Positions 7,854-16,911 of a stretch of DNA of 64,000 bases are shown piece by piece. The stretch's first letter is position 1. Each line of letters opens with the position of its first letter. This DNA comes from Streptomyces monomycini (GTDB lineage: Bacteria; Actinomycetota; Actinomycetes; Streptomycetales; Streptomycetaceae), in the NCBI RefSeq assembly GCF_022271435.1, contig NZ_JAFIQY010000024.1, positions 59,813 to 123,812 on the forward strand. Reading direction: 5' to 3'. The notes beneath the pieces were generated by a model that was not told the DNA's origin, made no database searches, and saw nothing but the letters and a program-made list of their open reading frames with translations. Both the position numbers and the translations under genes were made by a program.

Positions 7854-9142
7854 GCCAGGCCCTCCAGTACGTCGGCGAGTGCGGTCACCCCGGCGATGCA
7901 GTCGTCCTCGGCCGCGCGTTCGGCGGGCGAGTGCGAGACGCCGGTGGGGTTGCGTACGAACAGCATGGCGGTGGGGACGGAGGCGGACAGGATACCCGCG
8001 TCGTGTCCGGCGCCGGTGCCCAGCACGGGCACCTCGCGGGCGCCGCCCGGGCGGTGGTCCGCCGTGTGGGTGAGGATCTTGGCCAGCTCGTCCCGCAGGG
8101 CGTGCCCGAACTCGACGACGGGGGTGAAGGACTCCCGGGTGACCCGGACGTCGACCCCGTCGCGCGCGCCGTGTTCGGCGGCCGCCCGCTCGATGGCGGC
8201 GACGACGGTGTCCAGCGTCTCCTGGTCGGCGGCGCGGGAGTCCAGCCAGCCGCGGACCAGCGACGGGATGGCGTTGACGCCGTTCGGCTCGACGCTGATC
8301 TTGCCGAAGGTGGCCAGCGCGCCGTTCGGCTCGGCGCTCTTCCGGGCGGCGAGCACGGTCGCGGCGTAGGTGAGCATCGGGTCGCGCCGGTCCGCCAGGC
8401 GGGTGGTGCCCGCGTGGTTGGCCTCGCCGTGGAAGTCGAACCGCCAGCGCCCGTGCGGCCAGATGGCGGAGGCGATGCCCACGGGGTCGCCGGTCAGGTC
8501 GAGGGCACGGCCCTGTTCGACGTGGAGTTCGACGAACGCGCCGATGCGGGCGAGGCGGTCGGGGTCCGGGCCGATGGCGTCCGGGTCGTGGCCGGCCCGC
8601 TCCATGGCCTGCGGCAGCGTCACCCCGTCACCGTCCCGCAGCTGGTGGGCGGCCTCGACGGTGAGCTGTCCCGCGCTGAGCCGGGAGCCGACGCAGGCCA
8701 GACCGAAGCGGGCGCCCTCCTCGTCGCCGAAGTTGACGATCGCCAGCGGCTTGGCGGGCTCGGCGCCGCGGCGGCGGAGTTCGTCGAGCGCGGCGAAGGA
8801 GGAGACGACGCCGAGCGGCCCGTCGAAGGCGCCGCCGTCCGGCACGGAGTCGAGGTGGGAACCGGTGACGACGGCCTCGCCGGGGGCCACGTCCGCGGCG
8901 GACGCGGCGCCCAGCCAGGCCCACTGGTTGCCGTTGCGGTCCTGCTCGTAGGCGAGTCCACGGGTGCGGGCCTGGGCCTCGAACCAGGCCCGGCAGTCGG
9001 CGTCGGCGCCGGTCCAGGCGAAGCGGCGGTAGCCGCCGGAGGCGGAGTGACGGCCGATGGGCGCGAGGTCGCGCCACATCTCGTGGAAGGACGGCGCGCC
9101 CGGCCCGGCGGCGGCCGCCGGGCCGTCGTGCGTCGAGGTCAC
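7844..9142 (-). CDS. M20-family amidohydrolase (allantoate amidohydrolase-like; possible N-formylglutamate hydrolase)
   Basis: 432 aa from GTG 9142, which shares GTGA with the stop of hutU; the ribosome site GGGAGGGCGA lies within hutU. M20/ArgE-DapE dinuclear zinc peptidase fold: GSHLDSVPDGGAFDG (residues 94-108, metal ligands H96 and D107), catalytic-base region GDEEGARFG (139-147) and ELHVEQG (H207). It closely resembles allantoate amidohydrolase and N-carbamoyl amino acid hydrolases. Its place between hutU and hutF suggests a role in histidine use. The HutF product N-formylglutamate needs a deformylase, and no HutG-type enzyme is present here. I infer it may fill that step; the alternative is a genuine ureido-acid hydrolase. 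Confidence 0.88.
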   Translation of the reverse strand: MTSTHDGPAAAAGPGAPSFHEMWRDLAPIGRHSASGGYRRFAWTGADADCRAWFEAQARTRGLAYEQDRNGNQWAWLGAASAADVAPGEAVVTGSHLDSVPDGGAFDGPLGVVSSFAALDELRRRGAEPAKPLAIVNFGDEEGARFGLACVGSRLSAGQLTVEAAHQLRDGDGVTLPQAMERAGHDPDAIGPDPDRLARIGAFVELHVEQGRALDLTGDPVGIASAIWPHGRWRFDFHGEANHAGTTRLADRRDPMLTYAATVLAARKSAEPNGALATFGKISVEPNGVNAIPSLVRGWLDSRAADQETLDTVVAAIERAAAEHGARDGVDVRVTRESFTPVVEFGHALRDELAKILTHTADHRPGGAREVPVLGTGAGHDAGILSASVPTAMLFVRNPTGVSHSPAERAAEDDCIAGVTALADVLEGLACR

Positions 9143-10797
9143 TCGCCCTCCCGCATCGGGATGCGCACGCCGCGTTCGGCGGCGACCTCGTCGGCGCGGT
9201 CGTAGCCGGCGTCGACGTGGCGGATGACGCCCATGCCCGGGTCGTTGGTCAGTACCCGGCGGATCTTCTCGCCGGCCAGCGGGGTGCCGTCGGCGACCGT
9301 GACCTGTCCGGCGTGGATCGAGCGGCCCATGCCGACGCCGCCGCCGTGGTGCAGGGAGACCCAGGAGGCGCCGGAGGCGACGTTGACCATGGCGTTGAGC
9401 AGCGGCCAGTCGGCGATGGCGTCGGAGCCGTCGAGCATCGCCTCGGTCTCGCGGTACGGGGACGCCACCGAGCCGCAGTCCAGGTGGTCGCGGCCGATGG
9501 CCAGCGGCGCCTGGAGGGTGCCGTCGGCGACCATGTCGTTGAAGCGCTCGCCCGCCTTGTCGCGCTCGCCGTAGCCGAGCCAGCAGATCCGGGCCGGCAG
9601 GCCCTGGAAGTGCACCCGCTCGCCCGCCAGCTTGATCCACCGGCCGAGCGACTCGTTCTCCGGGAAGAGGTCCAGGATGGCCCGGTCGGTGGCGGCGATG
9701 TCCTTGGGGTCGCCGGACAGCGCGGCCCAGCGGAACGGCCCCTTGCCCTCGGCGAACAGCGGCCGGATGTAGGCGGGCACGAAGCCGGGGAAGGCGAAGG
9801 CGCGCTTGTAACCGGCGAGTTCGGCCTCGCCGCGGATAGAGTTGCCGTAGTCGAAGACCTCGGCCCCGGCGTCCATGAAGCCGACCATGGCCTCCACGTG
9901 CTTGGCCATCGACTCGCGGGCCCGGCGGGTGAAGTCGGCGGGCTGCTCGGCCGCGTAGGCGGCCATGTCCGCGAAGTCCACGCCGAGCGGGAGGTAGGCC
10001 AGCGGGTCGTGGGCGGAGGTCTGGTCGGTGACGATGTCGATCGGCGCACCGTCGGCGAGCATCTGCGGCAGCAGTTCCGCCGCGTTGCCCAGCAGGCCGA
10101 TGGACAGCGGTTTGCGCTGGTCACGGGCTTCGACGGCGAGCTGGAGGGCGTGCTGGAGGCTGTCGGCCCGCACGTCCAGGTAGCGGTGCTCGATGCGCCG
10201 CTCGATGGCGCGCGGGTCGCAGTCGATGCAGATCGCGACGCCGTCGTTCATCGTGACGGCGAGCGGCTGGGCGCCGCCCATGCCGCCGAGCCCGGCGGTG
10301 AGGGTGATCGTGCCGGCCAGCGAGCCGTTGAACTTCTTCGCGGCGACGGCGGCGAACGTCTCGTACGTGCCCTGGAGGATGCCCTGGGTGCCGATGTAGA
10401 TCCACGAACCGGCGGTCATCTGCCCGTACATGGTCAGGCCCAGGGCCTCCAGGCGCCGGAACTCCTCCCAGTTGGCCCAGTCGCCCACCAGGTTGGAGTT
10501 GGCGATCAGGACCCGCGGCGCCCACTCGTGCGTCTGCATGACGCCGACCGGCCGCCCGGACTGGACGAGCATGGTCTCGTCCTGCTTGAGCGTGGTCAGC
10601 GTGCGGACCATCGCGTCGAAGGAGCGCCAGTCCCGGGCGGCCTTGCCGGTGCCGCCGTAGACGACGAGCTTGTCCGGGTGCTCGGCGACCTCCGGGTCGA
10701 GATTGTTCTGCAGCATGCGCAGCGCGGCTTCCTGCTGCCATCCCCGGGCGCTCAGTTCCGTACCGCGCGGTGCCCGCACGGGTCGCGGTCCTGACAT
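9139..10797 (-). CDS. hutU: Urocanate hydratase
   Basis: 552 aa from ATG 10797 with GGAGG 9 nt upstream. It converts urocanate to 4-imidazolone-5-propanoate using a tightly bound NAD+. Family features seen: early VVYGGTGKAARDW, the Gly-rich TLTAGLGGMGGAQPLAV that binds NAD, and the C-terminal GSWVSLHHGGGVGMGRS-type segment (ASGASWVSLHHGGGVGMGRS). Length is typical. It is the promoter-proximal gene of the hut operon; its promoter contains a perfect inverted repeat. hutH (histidine ammonia-lyase), the first pathway step, is not present in this window as an intact gene. Confidence 0.97.
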   Translation of the reverse strand: MSGPRPVRAPRGTELSARGWQQEAALRMLQNNLDPEVAEHPDKLVVYGGTGKAARDWRSFDAMVRTLTTLKQDETMLVQSGRPVGVMQTHEWAPRVLIANSNLVGDWANWEEFRRLEALGLTMYGQMTAGSWIYIGTQGILQGTYETFAAVAAKKFNGSLAGTITLTAGLGGMGGAQPLAVTMNDGVAICIDCDPRAIERRIEHRYLDVRADSLQHALQLAVEARDQRKPLSIGLLGNAAELLPQMLADGAPIDIVTDQTSAHDPLAYLPLGVDFADMAAYAAEQPADFTRRARESMAKHVEAMVGFMDAGAEVFDYGNSIRGEAELAGYKRAFAFPGFVPAYIRPLFAEGKGPFRWAALSGDPKDIAATDRAILDLFPENESLGRWIKLAGERVHFQGLPARICWLGYGERDKAGERFNDMVADGTLQAPLAIGRDHLDCGSVASPYRETEAMLDGSDAIADWPLLNAMVNVASGASWVSLHHGGGVGMGRSIHAGQVTVADGTPLAGEKIRRVLTNDPGMGVIRHVDAGYDRADEVAAERGVRIPMREGE

Positions 10798-10835
10798 GGG
10801 CCGTGCCTCCCTGACGTCGATGCGAATGGATCGAG

Positions 10836-10872
10836 CTATTCACATCTTGGGGTGCTGAATAGGGCTAGTCAA
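10836..10872 (-). promoter_or_regulatory. hutU promoter with CTATTCA-N13-TGAATAG operator
   Basis: On the minus strand, -35 TTGACT (10867-10872) and -10 CAAGAT (10844-10849) are separated by 17 bp, placing the start of transcription about 40 nt before the hutU ATG. A perfect inverted repeat, CTATTCA (10836-10842) and TGAATAG (10856-10862), overlaps the -10 and spacer. That is the expected place for a repressor. The regulator is not identified. Confidence 0.6.
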
Positions 10873-10918
10873 CAGGTCGGGGCGGTCCGTCCGCCGCCCC
10901 GGCCCGCCGGCCACGCCC

Positions 10919-11518
10919 TCAGTCCACCGTCTGGTCGCCGTCCGGCACGTCCGTCACCGTGACCTTCGCGCGCGGCTGCCCCAGGCCGTCCGCCACCGCC
11001 GCCGCCAGGCCGCCGGGGTCGGGCTCGGCCGGGAACGGCACGGTCTCGCCGTCCCCGTAGCTCTCGATCGCCTTCGTGAAATAGCCGGGGAGCCAGGCAC
11101 CGACCGCGCCCCTGACCTCGACCGCGGCCACGTCCCGGCCGCCCACCCGGTCCCGCAGGGCACCGAGGATGCGGTCGGAGCGGTACTCCCCCGGCACCTG
11201 GAACAGGCTGGCGTGCGCCCCCACCAGGCCGCCGTCCGCGAGGCGGACCGTCACGGTCAGACAGCTGGTCACGCTCGGGTAGAGCAGGGTGCCGCCGGGA
11301 GCGGCCTCGCGGACCTGGCCCTCGGTGATCCGTACGGCGAAGGCCGGGGCCGGGGCGGGAGCCGGGACCGTGTGCGCAACGGAAGCCGGCACCTCGCCCG
11401 TACCCGTGCCGGAAGCCGTCGCCGTTCCGCTCTGCAACGCCAGCACCGCGGCCGCGGCGGCCAGCGTGCAGGCTCCGCGCCGCGCGTGCCGCCGGCCCGA
11501 TATCCCCTTGGTGAACAT
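10919..11518 (-). CDS. Secreted protein, unrecognised
   Basis: 199 aa from ATG 11518, with GGAAGCGGAG upstream. It has an N-terminal signal peptide (RRHARRGACTLAAAAAVLALQSGTATASG) and an Ala/Pro linker (PAPAPAPAF). A domain of about 150 residues follows, with phrases such as LYPSVTSCLTVTVRLADGGLVGAHASLF and VGAWLPGYFTKAIESYG. One cysteine remains in the mature part. There are no catalytic motifs I recognise. It lies between the hut promoter and the end of the hydroxyproline operon on the same strand, 105 bp after the latter. Confidence 0.7.
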   Translation of the reverse strand: MFTKGISGRRHARRGACTLAAAAAVLALQSGTATASGTGTGEVPASVAHTVPAPAPAPAFAVRITEGQVREAAPGGTLLYPSVTSCLTVTVRLADGGLVGAHASLFQVPGEYRSDRILGALRDRVGGRDVAAVEVRGAVGAWLPGYFTKAIESYGDGETVPFPAEPDPGGLAAAVADGLGQPRAKVTVTDVPDGDQTVD

Positions 11519-11623
11519 GTACTCCGCTTCCTCTCCGCTCGTGCGCGACGGCCGCGCACGACAGTTCACCTTCGCAGCCGCACACCCGGAACCGGGAACC
11601 CGCCACCGCCTCCGCCACGGGCG

Positions 11624-12667
11624 CTACAGCACGAATCCCCGGGGGAACGGGTCGGTCGGGTCGAGGACGTACCGGGCCGTGCCCGTGATCCAGGCCCGAC
11701 CGGTGACCGTGGGCACGACCGCCGCCCGCCCGCCGACCCGCTCCGTGCCCACCAGCCGGCCCGTGAAGCGGGTGCCGATCAGGGACTCGTTGACGAAGGG
11801 CCGGTGCAGCGGGAGCGCGCCGCGCGCGTGGAGCTGGGCCATCCGGGCGCTGGTGCCGGTGCCGCAGGGCGAGCGGTCGAGCCAGCCGGGGTGGATGACC
11901 ATGGCGTTACGGGAGTCCGAGCCGTCCGGTCCCGGTGTGCCGGGGGCCGTGAACTGGACGTGGTGGCAGCCGGAGATGGCCGGGTCGGCCGGGTGCACGG
12001 GCCGGTCGCGCTCCTCGACCGCGGCCATCACCGCCAGCCCGGCGGCGATGATGTCGTCCAGGTGGGCGGCGGCGAACGGGATGCCCAGCGCGGCGAGCGG
12101 GGTGATCGCGTAGAAGTTGCCGCCGTAGGCCAGGTCGTAGCGGACCTCGCCGTAGCCGGGCACCTTCACCACGGCGTCCAGTTCGTGCGCGTACGAGGGG
12201 ACGTTGTGCAGGGTGACGTGCTCGGCGCGGCCGTCGCGCACCGCGACCCGGGCGGCCACCAGCCCGGCCGGGGTGTCCAGCCGTACGGTCGTGACGGGCT
12301 CGGTGACCGCCACCATGCCCGTCTCGACCAGGACCGTCGCGACGCCGATCGTGCCGTGCCCGCACATCGGCAGGCATCCGGAGACCTCGATGTAGACGAC
12401 GCCCCAGTCGGCGTCGGGCCGGGTCGGCGGCTGGAGGATCGCACCGCTCATGGCGGGGTGCCCGCGCGGTTCGTTGACCAGCAACTGGCGGATGTGGTCG
12501 AGGTGTTCGGTGAAGTAGCGGCGGCGTTCGGCCATGGTCGCGCCGGGGAGGGTGCCGACGCCGTCGGTGACGACGCGCGTCGGCATGCCCTCGGTGTGCG
12601 AGTCCACGGCGCCGAAGGTGCGCACGCTGCGCGCGGCGAACGGGGCCGAAGTGCCGTCGGCCGTCAC
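11624..12667 (-). CDS. Proline racemase family protein, probable 4-hydroxyproline 2-epimerase
   Basis: 347 aa from GTG 12667, overlapping the preceding gene's stop by 4 bp (GTGA). Both catalytic cysteines of the cofactor-independent proline racemase fold are visible: C102 in MCGHGTIG and C268 in DRSPCGTGTSARM. An enzyme with two cysteines and this sequence context usually epimerises trans-4-hydroxy-L-proline to cis-4-hydroxy-D-proline. The operon partners support that reading: a DapA-family deaminase and a D-amino acid dehydrogenase with HcnA/HcnB-like subunits. It is the last gene of the operon. Proline racemase or trans-3-hydroxyproline dehydratase are less likely, the latter having Thr in place of the second Cys. 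Confidence 0.88.
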   Translation of the reverse strand: MTADGTSAPFAARSVRTFGAVDSHTEGMPTRVVTDGVGTLPGATMAERRRYFTEHLDHIRQLLVNEPRGHPAMSGAILQPPTRPDADWGVVYIEVSGCLPMCGHGTIGVATVLVETGMVAVTEPVTTVRLDTPAGLVAARVAVRDGRAEHVTLHNVPSYAHELDAVVKVPGYGEVRYDLAYGGNFYAITPLAALGIPFAAAHLDDIIAAGLAVMAAVEERDRPVHPADPAISGCHHVQFTAPGTPGPDGSDSRNAMVIHPGWLDRSPCGTGTSARMAQLHARGALPLHRPFVNESLIGTRFTGRLVGTERVGGRAAVVPTVTGRAWITGTARYVLDPTDPFPRGFVL

Positions 12668-13665
12668 CGCCCCTCGGCTTTCGCCCAGATCTCCAGCGCC
12701 TGGACGGCGCCGCGCATGTCCGCGTCCAGCTGCCGCCGGTGCTCGGGCAGCAGCGGGCCGCGCGGCGGCCGGCAGGGCCCGCCGTACCGGCCCACGAGGT
12801 CCATCCCGCGCTTGATCGCCTGCACGAACTCGGTCCGCGAGTCCCACCGGAACGCGGCGACCAGCGGTTCGTACAGCTCTCGCGCCTCGGCCACCCGCCC
12901 GGCCCGGGCCAGCTCGTAGAGGCGTACGCAGGCGGCGGGGAAGACGTTGGGGAAGCCGGCGAACCAGCCGGTGGCGCCCATCAGCAGTGCCTCCAGCACC
13001 AGGTCGTCGGCGCCCGCCACCACGTCCAGGCCGGGGGCCTGCTCCTTGACGTGCAGCACCCGTCGGATGTCCCCCGAGAACTCCTTGACGGCCACCACCC
13101 CGTCGATCGCCGCGACCTCGCGCAGCGTCTCCGGCGTCAGGTCGACCTTCGTGTCGAGGGGATTGTTGTAGACCATCACCGGCAGGCCGACGGCTGCGAC
13201 CTCCTCGAAGTGCCGCACCACCTCGGCGGTGTTGGCCCGGTAGAGCGTGGGCGGCAGGCACAGCACGCCGTCCGCGCCGTCCTCGGCCGCCAGCTCCGCC
13301 CAGTACCGCGCCTGGTGCGAGCCGACCCCGTGCACGCCCACGACGACCCGCGCGTCCCGCCCCACCGCCGCGACGGCCGTACGGGCCACCGCGCGCCGCT
13401 CGTCGTCGGTGAGGGAGGAGTACTCCCCGAGCGAACCGTTCGGACCGACGCCGTGACAGCCGCTGTCGACGAGCCAGCGACAGTGCTCGGCGTACCGGTC
13501 CAGGTCCGGCCGGAGCCCGGCGGGGGCGCTCCGGTCCTCGGCGTACGGGAGGGTGGTGGCGACGATGACGCCGGTCAGGGGCGTACGGGAGGCGGCCGTG
13601 CCGGATGTACGGGACGTGGGGGACGGGTGGGACGTACGGGACTGCGGCGTCGCGTGGTCCGTCAT
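12664..13665 (-). CDS. DapA-family lyase, probable 1-pyrroline-4-hydroxy-2-carboxylate deaminase
   Basis: 333 aa from ATG 13665, overlapping the upstream stop by 4 bp (ATGA). It is a class I aldolase of the dihydrodipicolinate synthase family. Schiff-base Lys194 lies in VVAVKEFSGD and the supporting Tyr166 in VMVYNNPLD; NGSLGEYSSLT is the usual substrate-binding loop. In hydroxyproline catabolism the family member deaminates pyrroline-4-hydroxy-2-carboxylate to alpha-ketoglutarate semialdehyde. The first 28 residues are a Ser/Thr/Pro-rich extension of low complexity. The semialdehyde dehydrogenase needed for the last step is not in this operon. Confidence 0.85.
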   Translation of the reverse strand: MTDHATPQSRTSHPSPTSRTSGTAASRTPLTGVIVATTLPYAEDRSAPAGLRPDLDRYAEHCRWLVDSGCHGVGPNGSLGEYSSLTDDERRAVARTAVAAVGRDARVVVGVHGVGSHQARYWAELAAEDGADGVLCLPPTLYRANTAEVVRHFEEVAAVGLPVMVYNNPLDTKVDLTPETLREVAAIDGVVAVKEFSGDIRRVLHVKEQAPGLDVVAGADDLVLEALLMGATGWFAGFPNVFPAACVRLYELARAGRVAEARELYEPLVAAFRWDSRTEFVQAIKRGMDLVGRYGGPCRPPRGPLLPEHRRQLDADMRGAVQALEIWAKAEGR

Positions 13666-15497
13666 GTCGGGTCCTCTCGGTACGGTGCGGCGGGGTCGGG
13701 AGCGCCGGGGTCGAGGGCGGTGGGGTCGAGGGCGGTGGTGGCGCGGGGCTCGGGACCGGGTGCGGCCAGGTCGGCGAGGCGGACCGGCTGGGCGATCGGG
13801 CGCCGGTCGGCCGTCTGGGGGTCGGGAAGGGTGCCGGGGCCGCAGAGTCCGGCCGCGTTGCGGGCGCAGATCCGGCCCTGGCAGGGGCCCAGGCCGACGC
13901 GGGTGGTGAGCTTGAACGTGCACATGCCGTCGGCCGCGAGGCCGTCACTGGCGTCCGGACCCCGCTCCCCCACCGCCGTACGCAGGACGCCGTACGGGAC
14001 CTCCTCACAGCGGCAGACGAGCGTGTCCTCACCGAGCCAGGTGTGCCAGCCGTCGCGTACGGGATGGGCGGCGGCGAGCAGCCGGGCGAAGCGGCGGCCC
14101 GCGAGGACCCGCCGCCGGGCGGCCGGGCCGCGTGCCACCACGTCGGCCGGGGCCCACCCGGCCGCGTCACCGCGGTGCTCCGCCCAGTGGGCCGCCGCCA
14201 GCCCCGCCAGTTCGCCTTCCGCCGCGGCGAGTGCCGCGCCGCCGATGCCGGTGGGCTCACCCGCCGCGTACACGCCGGGTACGGAGGTCTGCTGCCGGGC
14301 GCCGACCGCGACCCAGGTGTTGTCGCGCAGCGCGCAGCCCGCGGCGAGGGCGAGTTCCAGTTGCGGGGTGAAACCGTAGCCGACGCAGACCGCGTCCACG
14401 TCCTCGATGCGGCGTTCGCTGCCGGGGCTGATCTGCCATTCGGGGGTGAGGCGCGCCACCGTCACCGCCTCGACGCGGTCCCGTCCGTGCGCCGCCACGA
14501 CGGCCTGGCGGGTCCGGTAGGGGACGCGGTGTCGTGCCAGCCTGGCGGCGTAGGTGAGCAGTTCGGGCAGTTTGGCGTGCCCGTCGCGGAGCGCGGCCAC
14601 GGGGGTGCGCAGCCAGGCGGCGGGCGAGCCCGCCTCGTACACCCCGAGGACGCGCGCGCCCACGGTGAGCAGCGACGACGCGACCGGCAGCAGGAACGGT
14701 CCGGTGCCGGAGACCACCACCCGGCGGCCGATCGCCGTCCGCTGGCCCTTGGCGAGGGCCTGCGCCGCGCCCGCCGTGACGACGCCCGGCAGGTCCCAGC
14801 CGGGGAACGGCAGGGCCCGGTCGTACGCGCCGGTGCACAGGACGAGCGCGGCGGTGCGCAGTGTGTGGGCCGTGCGGCCGGGGGCGTCGGCAGGGCCTTG
14901 GAGGACGTGGACGGTCCAGCCCGCATCCGTTCGGTCCTGCGTCCCCGAGGGCGGGCCACCGCCCGGTTCCAGCGCCCAGACCGTGCTCCCCGGCAGCCAT
15001 GCGATGCGCGGGTGTTCCTGTACGGCGCGGACCGCCGCGCCCCGCGCCGGGCCGTCCGCCGCCTGCCGGAGGAACTGCCCGCCCGGCCGCTCCCCGTCGT
15101 CCACCAGCGTCACCCGCGCCCCGGCTCCGGCTGCCGCCAGCGCCGCCGCCAGGCCCGCGGGCCCGGCGCCCACGACGACCACCGGCACCGTCACCTCACG
15201 CGCCGCCCCCGGGGTCGTGCCCGCGCCCGTCTCCGGGGGGAGACACGGCAGCCGCGCGCCCTCCTGCGTCTCGATGCGGTCGCCCGCCTCGACCACGCGC
15301 CAGCAGGCCCGTACGTCCGGTACGCCGTTGACGACCACCAGACAGTCGTGGCAGACGCCGATCCCGCAGAAGATCCCGCGCGGGCGGCCGCCGCGGGTGG
15401 TCCGCCAGGAGGCGCGCCCGGCGGCCAGCAGGACCGCGGCAGCCGTCTGGCCGGTCCGCGCCCACCGCTCGGCGCCGTCCACCGTCACGCGGAACAC
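13662..15497 (-). CDS. Fused 2Fe-2S / FAD oxidoreductase subunit (HcnA-HcnB type), D-hydroxyproline dehydrogenase component
   Basis: 611 aa from GTG 15497, which lies within the end of the upstream gene (13 bp overlap) and has GGAGGAGGCGCG in front. Three parts are seen. Residues 1-95 are a ferredoxin-like 2Fe-2S domain (RGIFCGIGVCHDCLVVVNG with further Cys in VRACWRV). A FAD-dependent pyridine-nucleotide-type oxidoreductase follows, with two Rossmann motifs (VVVVGAGPAGLAAAL and VVVSGTGPFLLPVA). The C-terminal Cys-rich Bfd-like module is LVCRCEEV... MCTFKLTTRVGLGPCQGRIC. In many bacteria the first two parts are separate HcnA and HcnB subunits, so this is a fusion. It partners the FAD oxidase subunit encoded next to it. 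Confidence 0.85.
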   Translation of the reverse strand: MFRVTVDGAERWARTGQTAAAVLLAAGRASWRTTRGGRPRGIFCGIGVCHDCLVVVNGVPDVRACWRVVEAGDRIETQEGARLPCLPPETGAGTTPGAAREVTVPVVVVGAGPAGLAAALAAAGAGARVTLVDDGERPGGQFLRQAADGPARGAAVRAVQEHPRIAWLPGSTVWALEPGGGPPSGTQDRTDAGWTVHVLQGPADAPGRTAHTLRTAALVLCTGAYDRALPFPGWDLPGVVTAGAAQALAKGQRTAIGRRVVVSGTGPFLLPVASSLLTVGARVLGVYEAGSPAAWLRTPVAALRDGHAKLPELLTYAARLARHRVPYRTRQAVVAAHGRDRVEAVTVARLTPEWQISPGSERRIEDVDAVCVGYGFTPQLELALAAGCALRDNTWVAVGARQQTSVPGVYAAGEPTGIGGAALAAAEGELAGLAAAHWAEHRGDAAGWAPADVVARGPAARRRVLAGRRFARLLAAAHPVRDGWHTWLGEDTLVCRCEEVPYGVLRTAVGERGPDASDGLAADGMCTFKLTTRVGLGPCQGRICARNAAGLCGPGTLPDPQTADRRPIAQPVRLADLAAPGPEPRATTALDPTALDPGAPDPAAPYREDPT

Positions 15498-16762
15498 CGC
15501 GCCTCCTCCGCCGCCAGTCCCGGCCGGGCCACCCGGTACGGCTCCGGGTCGAGGCACGGCGGTTCGCCCGCGTACAGCTGGGCGAGGAGTTCGCCGGTCG
15601 CGGGTGCCAGGCCGATGCCCGCGCCTTCGTGTCCGGTGGCGTGCCACAGGCCCGGCAGGCGCGGGTCCGGGCCGATGACCGGGAGGTGGTCGGGGGTGTA
15701 CGGGCGGAAGCCGCCGTACGCGCGGATCACCGGGACGTGGCCCAGCACCGGGAACAGCGCCGTCGCCTTACGGGCGAGCTCGCGCAGGACGGCGACGCGG
15801 AAACGTTCCTCGAAGCCGGACCGCTCCCGGCTGGACCCGATGAGCACGGTCCCGCCCCGGGTCGCCTCGACGACCGTCGAGGTCCGCAGGTCCGCGTCGC
15901 CGCTGCCGACGGCGCCCACGTAGTCCGCGTCGTACACCTTGTGCCGGACCGTGCCCGGCGGCAGCGGCGCGGTGACCAGCACCAGGCCCCGGCGCGGCTG
16001 GACGGGCAGCGGCGCGCCCGCCTCCCCCGCGAACCGGCCCGCCCACGGCCCGCAGGCGTTGACGACCGCCCCGCACGGCAGCGTCCCGGCCGAGGTGCGC
16101 AGCGCCGTCACCCGCCCGCCCGGTCCCCGCTCCACACCGAGCGCCCGCACTCCGGCCCGCAGGATGCCGCCGCGCCGCCGTACGGCATCGAGCAGCGCGG
16201 CGGCCGCCGCGACCGGCTGGACCTGGGCGTCCTGCGGGTAGTGGACGGCGGCGCGGACGCCCGGGGCGAGGTGCGGCTCATAGGCGTGTACGTCGTGCGG
16301 GCCGACCTCGCGGGCGGTGACCCCGGCGGCCCGCTGGGCGGCGGTGAACCCGGCCAGCGCCCGCGCGCCCGCCTCCCCGAGGGCGACGACCAGGCCGCCC
16401 TTCGTCTCGTACTCGCACCGCTCCGCGAGCCCCGTGCCCAGTTCCTCACCCAGTTCCTCACCCAGCTCCGCGAGCAGCCGTGGCCAGCGGGCCGACGAGG
16501 CCAGCGCCAGGTCGAGTTCGGGTCCTGGCGGCTTGTCGGAGACGAGCAGGTTGCCCTCGCCGTGGGCGGTCGTGCCGGAGGCGAGCGGCGCGCGGTCCAG
16601 CACGGTGACCCGTACGCCGCGCCGGGTGAGCGCCTCGGCGCAGGCCGCGCCGATGATGCCGCTGCCGACCACGACCACGTCGGGGTACGGGGGCCGGGGC
16701 GGCGGGTACGGGGAGCCCTGCCGCACCGCCGGTCTCGCCTGGACGTGCCGGTATCGCGTCAA
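15485..16762 (-). CDS. FAD-dependent D-amino acid dehydrogenase subunit (HcnC/DAO type)
   Basis: About 425 aa. DAO-family fold with the dinucleotide motif VVVVGSGIIGAACAEALTRRGV near residue 30 and the C-terminal signature GLWHATGHEGAGIGLAPATGELLAQ. It is the first gene of the presumed hydroxyproline operon and would oxidise cis-4-hydroxy-D-proline, passing electrons to the fused Fe-S/FAD subunit. The start is uncertain: TTG 16762 opens the frame without a strong ribosome site, and a GTG 12 codons later is an alternative. EELGEELGEELG around residue 100 is a short internal triplication. Confidence 0.85.
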   Translation of the reverse strand: MTRYRHVQARPAVRQGSPYPPPRPPYPDVVVVGSGIIGAACAEALTRRGVRVTVLDRAPLASGTTAHGEGNLLVSDKPPGPELDLALASSARWPRLLAELGEELGEELGTGLAERCEYETKGGLVVALGEAGARALAGFTAAQRAAGVTAREVGPHDVHAYEPHLAPGVRAAVHYPQDAQVQPVAAAAALLDAVRRRGGILRAGVRALGVERGPGGRVTALRTSAGTLPCGAVVNACGPWAGRFAGEAGAPLPVQPRRGLVLVTAPLPPGTVRHKVYDADYVGAVGSGDADLRTSTVVEATRGGTVLIGSSRERSGFEERFRVAVLRELARKATALFPVLGHVPVIRAYGGFRPYTPDHLPVIGPDPRLPGLWHATGHEGAGIGLAPATGELLAQLYAGEPPCLDPEPYRVARPGLAAEEARCSA

Positions 16763-16822
16763 CCCGCACCACCGTTCCGCGTCGCGCGTCTGCGTGAAGG
16801 GACCCCTCGTGAGAGCGCCGTG

Positions 16823-16851
16823 ACGTTATTGCCGCGTGCCGAAGAGGTCAA
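16823..16851 (-). promoter_or_regulatory. Probable promoter of hydroxyproline operon
   Basis: On the minus strand, -35 TTGACC (16846-16851) and -10 TAACGT (16823-16828) have a 17-bp spacer. Transcription would start near 16816, about 55 nt before the first gene. It lies in the 149-bp region between the operon and the divergent decarboxylase gene. Confidence 0.55.
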
Positions 16852-16911
16852 CACCGCCTGCGCGTGCGCCGGTCGATGGCAGCCACGGCGGGCAGGTGGT
16901 GGAGTGGTGGC

